The position numbers were made by a program, and so were the translations under genes. Positions 6,027-9,395 of a stretch of 9,395 bases of DNA are shown piece by piece (positions within the stretch are counted from its first letter, which is position 1; every line of letters begins with the position of its first letter). Location of the stretch: positions 1 to 9,395 of the forward strand of contig JAURHZ010000076.1 in NCBI GenBank assembly GCA_030833025.1. The letters are read 5' to 3'. The DNA comes from Armatimonadota bacterium (lineage in GTDB: Bacteria; Armatimonadota; Armatimonadia; Armatimonadales; Armatimonadaceae). The notes below the pieces were generated by a model, which was not told where the DNA came from, ran no database searches, and was given only the letters and a program-made list of their open reading frames with translations.

Positions 6027-6755
6027 GTGATAAACGTTCACTTGCGGGCACATTCACACAATGACTATGAGCATACAAGGCCGCTTCAGGATGCCCTGAA
6101 TGCCGGATTTGCATCTGTTGAAGCCGATATCTATTTGGTGGATGGCAAGCTTTTGGTGGCGCATGACCGTAAAGACGTACGCCCAGAGCGAACGCTTGAG
6201 GCGCTGTATCTACATCCCATGCGCGAGCGGATTCAGCGCAACGGCAGTGTTCAGCCGGGTGTTCCGACCTTTCAGCTGATGATTGACATCAAGGCAAATG
6301 CCACTGATGTGCTTCCAGTTCTTGAGCGCTCACTAAAGCCATATGAACGGTTACTTAGCCATGGCAGTAGCTCGGACTATACCCCTGGTGCGATCGAGAT
6401 TGTCCTTTCAGGAGACAGACCAATACGGCAGCTGGCGGCTCGGCGTGAACGGAACATCTTTATCGATGCACGTATCGAAGACTTAAAGTCTCCACAGCCC
6501 GGCGTTTTCAGGATGGTCAGCGAAGCTTGGCTGTCTCATATTTCATGGTTTGGAAGTGGTTTGATCTCTAGGCAGCACCGTGAGTGGCTTTCAGATTACG
6601 TTAGCCGTGCCGATGACTTGGGAATCAAGTCAAGGTTTTGGGGACTTCCTGATACTCCGGCGGGCTGGAGGATTCTGGATGCTGCTGGTGTGTCCTGGAT
6701 AGGTACCGACAAACTGGATGCGTGTGCTGCCTGGATGGCGGCAAGGGGACTCTAA
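6027..6755 (+). CDS. AIM6-like phosphodiesterase of the PI-PLC/GDPD superfamily
   Basis: The 242-residue product opens with the motif set of bacterial and fungal AIM6-like proteins, a TIM-barrel phosphodiesterase branch: AHSHNDYEHTRPLQDAL (8-24), GFASVEADIYL (27-37) and LLVAHD (42-47). His9/His11, Glu32, Asp34 and His46 are the likely catalytic and metal ligands, by analogy with glycerophosphodiester phosphodiesterases. The middle carries MIDIKAN, as expected for a later barrel strand, and the end has SWIGTDKLDA, resembling the final strand motif of GDPD barrels. The GTG start is set by a strong SD. No signal peptide or lipobox is present, so the enzyme appears cytoplasmic. It lies 1 base after purD and overlaps the next start by 1 base. 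Family is reasonably sure; the substrate (a phosphodiester, perhaps lipid-derived) is unknown. Confidence 0.75.
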   Translation: MINVHLRAHSHNDYEHTRPLQDALNAGFASVEADIYLVDGKLLVAHDRKDVRPERTLEALYLHPMRERIQRNGSVQPGVPTFQLMIDIKANATDVLPVLERSLKPYERLLSHGSSSDYTPGAIEIVLSGDRPIRQLAARRERNIFIDARIEDLKSPQPGVFRMVSEAWLSHISWFGSGLISRQHREWLSDYVSRADDLGIKSRFWGLPDTPAGWRILDAAGVSWIGTDKLDACAAWMAARGL

Positions 6756-7663
6756 TGAAGAGCATTTCAATTGCTGGGCATGGATACAAAGCCGAGATCT
6801 CCCTGCGTGGTGGTGGCTTACAAGGTCTTTGGCTTCATGGGCAAGCCGTAACGACATCGTATGTGGATTTTGATGACCGTATAGGCGCCGAGGGCGATGT
6901 CCTGGCGCCGTTTCCTGGTCGCATTAACAAGGGACGGTATCAATTCGATGGCCAGGATTATGAACTGACATTGAATGAACGCTCGGGTGCACATGCAATC
7001 CACGGGTTTGTCCGGATGCTCACGTGGGATGTCCTTGCTCAGTCAGAGAACGAAGTTTCGATTTCTGTTGACACCGAACCTGTAGATGGATATCCGTTTA
7101 GCATCCGATTAGGACTACATTATGCCCTCACTCCAAATGGACTGGTAGTGACCGCTACCGCCAAGAATCTGTCGAATGTGTCTGCGCCGTTTGCCATCGG
7201 GTATCACAGCTATTTTGTTGCTGGAGATTCTTTTGTTGACACGTGTACATTGACCGTGCCTTTTGAGCGCGTCCTCGAATTTGATGCTTTGATTCCCACT
7301 GGAAACATTTTTGATGTTGCCGACGCTGACGTTGACTTCAGACAAACACGTGTCATTGGCTCTCAAGTCATCGACAACTGCTTTGTATCGCCAAGCGGGC
7401 CGACGCCAATTGTCCGGCTGTCAGGTCAAGCCTTGGAAGTTGATGTTTGGATGGATGCAGCCGCATATCCGAACTGCGTGCTCTTTACCGGAGATACGCT
7501 TGTAGATGGACGGAAACGAAGGGCACTTGCAATTGAGCCGATGAGCTGTACATCCGATGGCTTTAACCACCCAGAGTGGGGTCTTACCAGACTTAGTTCA
7601 GGGGATGTTTGGGTTGGAAAATGGGGAGTTTCCGCGAGGACGCTTGATGGTTCAGGAAGTTAG
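6755..7663 (+). CDS. Aldose 1-epimerase family protein (GalM/YphB-like)
   Basis: This 302-residue enzyme probably interconverts alpha and beta anomers of a hexose or related sugar. Family motifs are in order: FPGRINKGRYQFDGQDYEL (53-71), the sugar-binding NERSGAHAIHGF (74-85), GYHSYF with catalytic acid His151 (149-154), the substrate-binding Asp208 in VIDNCF, and catalytic base Glu261 in AIEPMSC followed by SDGFN. The usual Pro after the catalytic His is Ser here. ATG at 6755 shares one base with the previous stop (TAATG), with AAGGGGA (6743-6749) as SD. No signal peptide is visible, so it acts in the cytoplasm. No other galactose-pathway gene is nearby; its place between phosphodiesterase and purB suggests housekeeping or co-transcription by convenience. 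The exact sugar is undetermined. Confidence 0.88.
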   Translation: MKSISIAGHGYKAEISLRGGGLQGLWLHGQAVTTSYVDFDDRIGAEGDVLAPFPGRINKGRYQFDGQDYELTLNERSGAHAIHGFVRMLTWDVLAQSENEVSISVDTEPVDGYPFSIRLGLHYALTPNGLVVTATAKNLSNVSAPFAIGYHSYFVAGDSFVDTCTLTVPFERVLEFDALIPTGNIFDVADADVDFRQTRVIGSQVIDNCFVSPSGPTPIVRLSGQALEVDVWMDAAAYPNCVLFTGDTLVDGRKRRALAIEPMSCTSDGFNHPEWGLTRLSSGDVWVGKWGVSARTLDGSGS

Positions 7664-7671
7664 AGTGAAGT

Positions 7672-9039
7672 ATGTCAATTGATGCATTGTCAGCCATAGA
7701 TGGCCGTTATGAAGCAAGTGTTGCGCCCCTCAAGGAATACTTGTCTGAAGTCGCGCTGATTCGCGCACGCGTAATCGTTGAGGCCGAGTGGCTAATTCAC
7801 TTGGCAGCTGAACCGGCTTTATCTGCTGTGCGCCCGATGCACGCTGATGAAGTCACATTTTTGCGTCAGCTTGCTGCGAGTGTCGACAATGTTGCTGCTG
7901 CAGGGATCAAAGAGATTGAGCGCACGACCAACCACGATGTCAAAGCCGTTGAGTATTGGATAAAGCGAAACCTGACGGATACATCTCTCGCAGATCTCTC
8001 TGAGTGGGTCCACTTTGCTTGCACATCGGAGGATATCAACAACCTGTCCCACGCATTAATGCTCAAGGGGGCGGTTGAAAACGTGATGCTTCCAAAGGCT
8101 GAAGAGATTGTTGCAAAAGTCCGTAACCTAGCTACTCCATTGCTGGATGCACCCTTGCTGTCAAGAACTCATGGGCAGCCCGCAAGCCCAAGTACACTTG
8201 GCAAAGAATTGGCTGTGTTTGTCCATCGCTGGAACCGCCAGCTCACGCAAATCAGTGCCATTCCGTTTCTCGGCAAGATTAACGGCGCGGTTGGCGCATT
8301 CAATGCGCATGTCGTTGCCTTTCCCGAGGCTAACTGGCCAGATATCGCAGAGCGCTTTGTGTCTGGGCTAGGGCTGACATATAACCCACTTACAACCCAA
8401 ATCGAGTCCCATGACTATATGGCTGAGCTGTTCCATGCTTGGTCTCGTTTTTTGACGATTCTTCTTGATTTTGACCGGGACATTTGGTCTTACATCAGTG
8501 TTGGTGTTTTCCGGCAGAAGACGGTGGCTGGTGAAATTGGCTCGAGCACAATGCCACACAAGGTCAATCCAATCGACTTTGAAAACAGTGAGGCTAACAT
8601 AGGATTAGCCGTAAGCCTTTTGGACCACCTTGGCGCCAAGCTTCAGGTTTCACGCCTTCAGCGCGACTTGAGTGACTCAAGTGCCATCAGGGCAATCGGT
8701 ACTGCATTTGGCCACGCATTGCTTGCCTTGGTAGCTGCAGGACGTGGTATCGGCAAGCTGGAAGCTGATCGTGTCTTCATGCTTGCAGAGCTCGACCGTA
8801 ACTGGGAAGTGTTGGCTGAGCCTATACAAACGGTGATGCGCGTTGAGGGGCTTGACCGTCCTTACGAACGTCTGAAGGAACTGACCCGCGGTCATCGCGT
8901 CGATGCTGAAGGGATGCTTGCTTTCCTTGATACGTTGGAGTTATCAGAGGATGCTCTCGTACGGCTGAAGGCGCTCCGACCGGAGACGTACATCGGTATC
9001 GCACCGCAGCTTGGTGCTGCGGCACTCGGAGAGAGTTGA
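7672..9039 (+). CDS. purB: Adenylosuccinate lyase, E. coli-type
   Basis: This 455-residue enzyme of the fumarase/aspartase superfamily cleaves SAICAR to AICAR plus fumarate and adenylosuccinate to AMP plus fumarate, so it acts twice in purine synthesis. Key motifs are IKEIERTTNHDVKAVEYW (79-96), TSED (118-121), RTHGQPASPSTLGKE with general-acid His167 (165-179), and the superfamily signature GSSTMPHKVNPIDFEN (290-305), whose flexible loop carries the catalytic Ser. Both length and the IDFENSEAN extension match the E. coli-type enzyme rather than the shorter B. subtilis type. ATG at 7672 is 8 bases after the epimerase stop; only a weak GTGAAG (7665-7670) or the more distant AGGAAG (7654-7659) can serve as SD, so translation may be coupled. 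It shares the operon with purD. Confidence 0.97.
   Translation: MSIDALSAIDGRYEASVAPLKEYLSEVALIRARVIVEAEWLIHLAAEPALSAVRPMHADEVTFLRQLAASVDNVAAAGIKEIERTTNHDVKAVEYWIKRNLTDTSLADLSEWVHFACTSEDINNLSHALMLKGAVENVMLPKAEEIVAKVRNLATPLLDAPLLSRTHGQPASPSTLGKELAVFVHRWNRQLTQISAIPFLGKINGAVGAFNAHVVAFPEANWPDIAERFVSGLGLTYNPLTTQIESHDYMAELFHAWSRFLTILLDFDRDIWSYISVGVFRQKTVAGEIGSSTMPHKVNPIDFENSEANIGLAVSLLDHLGAKLQVSRLQRDLSDSSAIRAIGTAFGHALLALVAAGRGIGKLEADRVFMLAELDRNWEVLAEPIQTVMRVEGLDRPYERLKELTRGHRVDAEGMLAFLDTLELSEDALVRLKALRPETYIGIAPQLGAAALGES
9028..9035 (+). promoter_or_regulatory. Ribosome binding site that sets the start of the last gene
   Basis: GGAGAGAG at the end of purB is about 8-10 bases before GTG at 9044. It supports that start over the in-frame TTG at 9011 or GTG at 9014, which would add residues encoded inside purB and have no comparable site. 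Confidence 0.6.
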
Positions 9040-9043
9040 AATC

Positions 9044-9352
9044 GTGCGTCAACATCTGGGTCTGATTGCTGGAGGTGTCCTCGTAGTGATGGGAACCGCG
9101 TTTCTCCTGAGCCCGGCCACACGGGTTTATGGGGTCATGGTCGTCATCAGCGGGGGCGTTGGGGTTTGGTATGGGCTTGTCGCATTACGGCAGGCCCGTC
9201 AGGACCGCTATGACCTCTCAAAGCTGTTTGAGGGCGAAGCGATGCCGGAAGGTGGCGATGGGATCGAAGACAAATCTGGCTACTGTGCGGTTTGTGGGGC
9301 GTATATCAAGTCGCCGTATGAACCCTGCCCGAAGTGCGGTGCGGCCCTGTAA
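9044..9352 (+). CDS. Small membrane protein with C-terminal zinc ribbon
   Basis: I do not recognise a named family for this 102-residue protein. Two hydrophobic segments (about 5-22 and 28-48), joined by the short turn SPATR, form a membrane hairpin. A charged linker (49-77, RQARQDRYDLSKLFEGE...) leads to a zinc-ribbon-like knuckle pair, CAVC (81-84) and CPKC (95-98), ending CGAAL. Basic residues after the second helix suggest that the ribbon faces the cytoplasm. The GTG start lies 4 bases after the purB stop, so translation is probably coupled. Small zinc ribbons of this CxxC-x10-CxxC kind occur in many uncharacterised bacterial proteins and can bind protein or nucleic acid; no function can be assigned. 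Its co-expression with purB may be incidental. Confidence 0.75.
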   Translation: MRQHLGLIAGGVLVVMGTAFLLSPATRVYGVMVVISGGVGVWYGLVALRQARQDRYDLSKLFEGEAMPEGGDGIEDKSGYCAVCGAYIKSPYEPCPKCGAAL

Positions 9353-9395
9353 CTGGCCATACTGGTGAACTTGCACTTCAAATCTGAAGGGTATC

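Noticed and set aside
9353..9395. Terminator or promoter after the last gene, including the CTTCA-AATC-TGAAG repeat
   Set aside because: The stem is only 5 bases, has no T-tract, and the window ends too soon to judge; a TTGCAC box has no complete partner inside the window.
1..9395. Mobile elements, CRISPR arrays, tRNA or rRNA genes
   Set aside because: No transposase, integrase, regularly spaced direct repeats or RNA gene signatures were found; genes are collinear and housekeeping in type.

Overview
The window is a dense stretch of the plus strand of a bacterial chromosome of moderate GC content, with ten genes in one direction and almost no intergenic DNA. A lipid-transport MCE system and a long MlaD-like protein with a strand-rich C-terminal domain imply a diderm (two-membrane) bacterium. 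The minimal MlaE-F-D set, with no MlaC or MlaB visible, recalls diderm Terrabacteria more than Proteobacteria. A phylum such as Armatimonadota is my guess from general sequence flavour, not something the sequence proves.

Positions 1-2662 hold the end of an MlaE-type permease, an MlaF-type ATPase and an MCE (MlaD-type) protein. The genes overlap by 4 and 8 bases, so they form one translationally coupled operon for phospholipid movement across the envelope. Four bases after it comes rplI (ribosomal protein L9, 2667-3113). A strong GC-rich hairpin follows (3131-3168), and 12 bases after the hairpin dnaB (replicative helicase, 3181-4581) begins with no recognisable ribosome binding site. The rplI-dnaB pair is an old conserved neighbourhood; the lipid-transport genes in front of it are the unusual part.

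The only real gap is 4582-4747 (166 bases). It ends in a strong Shine-Dalgarno site for purD and probably carries the promoter of a second operon. That operon reads purD (GAR synthetase), an AIM6-like member of the PI-PLC/GDPD phosphodiesterase superfamily, an aldose 1-epimerase, purB (adenylosuccinate lyase) and a small two-helix membrane protein with a C-terminal zinc ribbon. Spacings run from a 1-base overlap to 8 bases. Two purine-pathway enzymes thus bracket a phosphodiesterase and a sugar epimerase, and a membrane zinc-ribbon protein is coupled to the end of purB.

No tRNA, rRNA, CRISPR array, insertion sequence or prophage feature was seen. The most notable items are the MCE protein with a putative outer-membrane C-terminal domain in a minimal MlaEFD operon, the hairpin abutting an SD-less dnaB start, and the mixed purD-purB operon.
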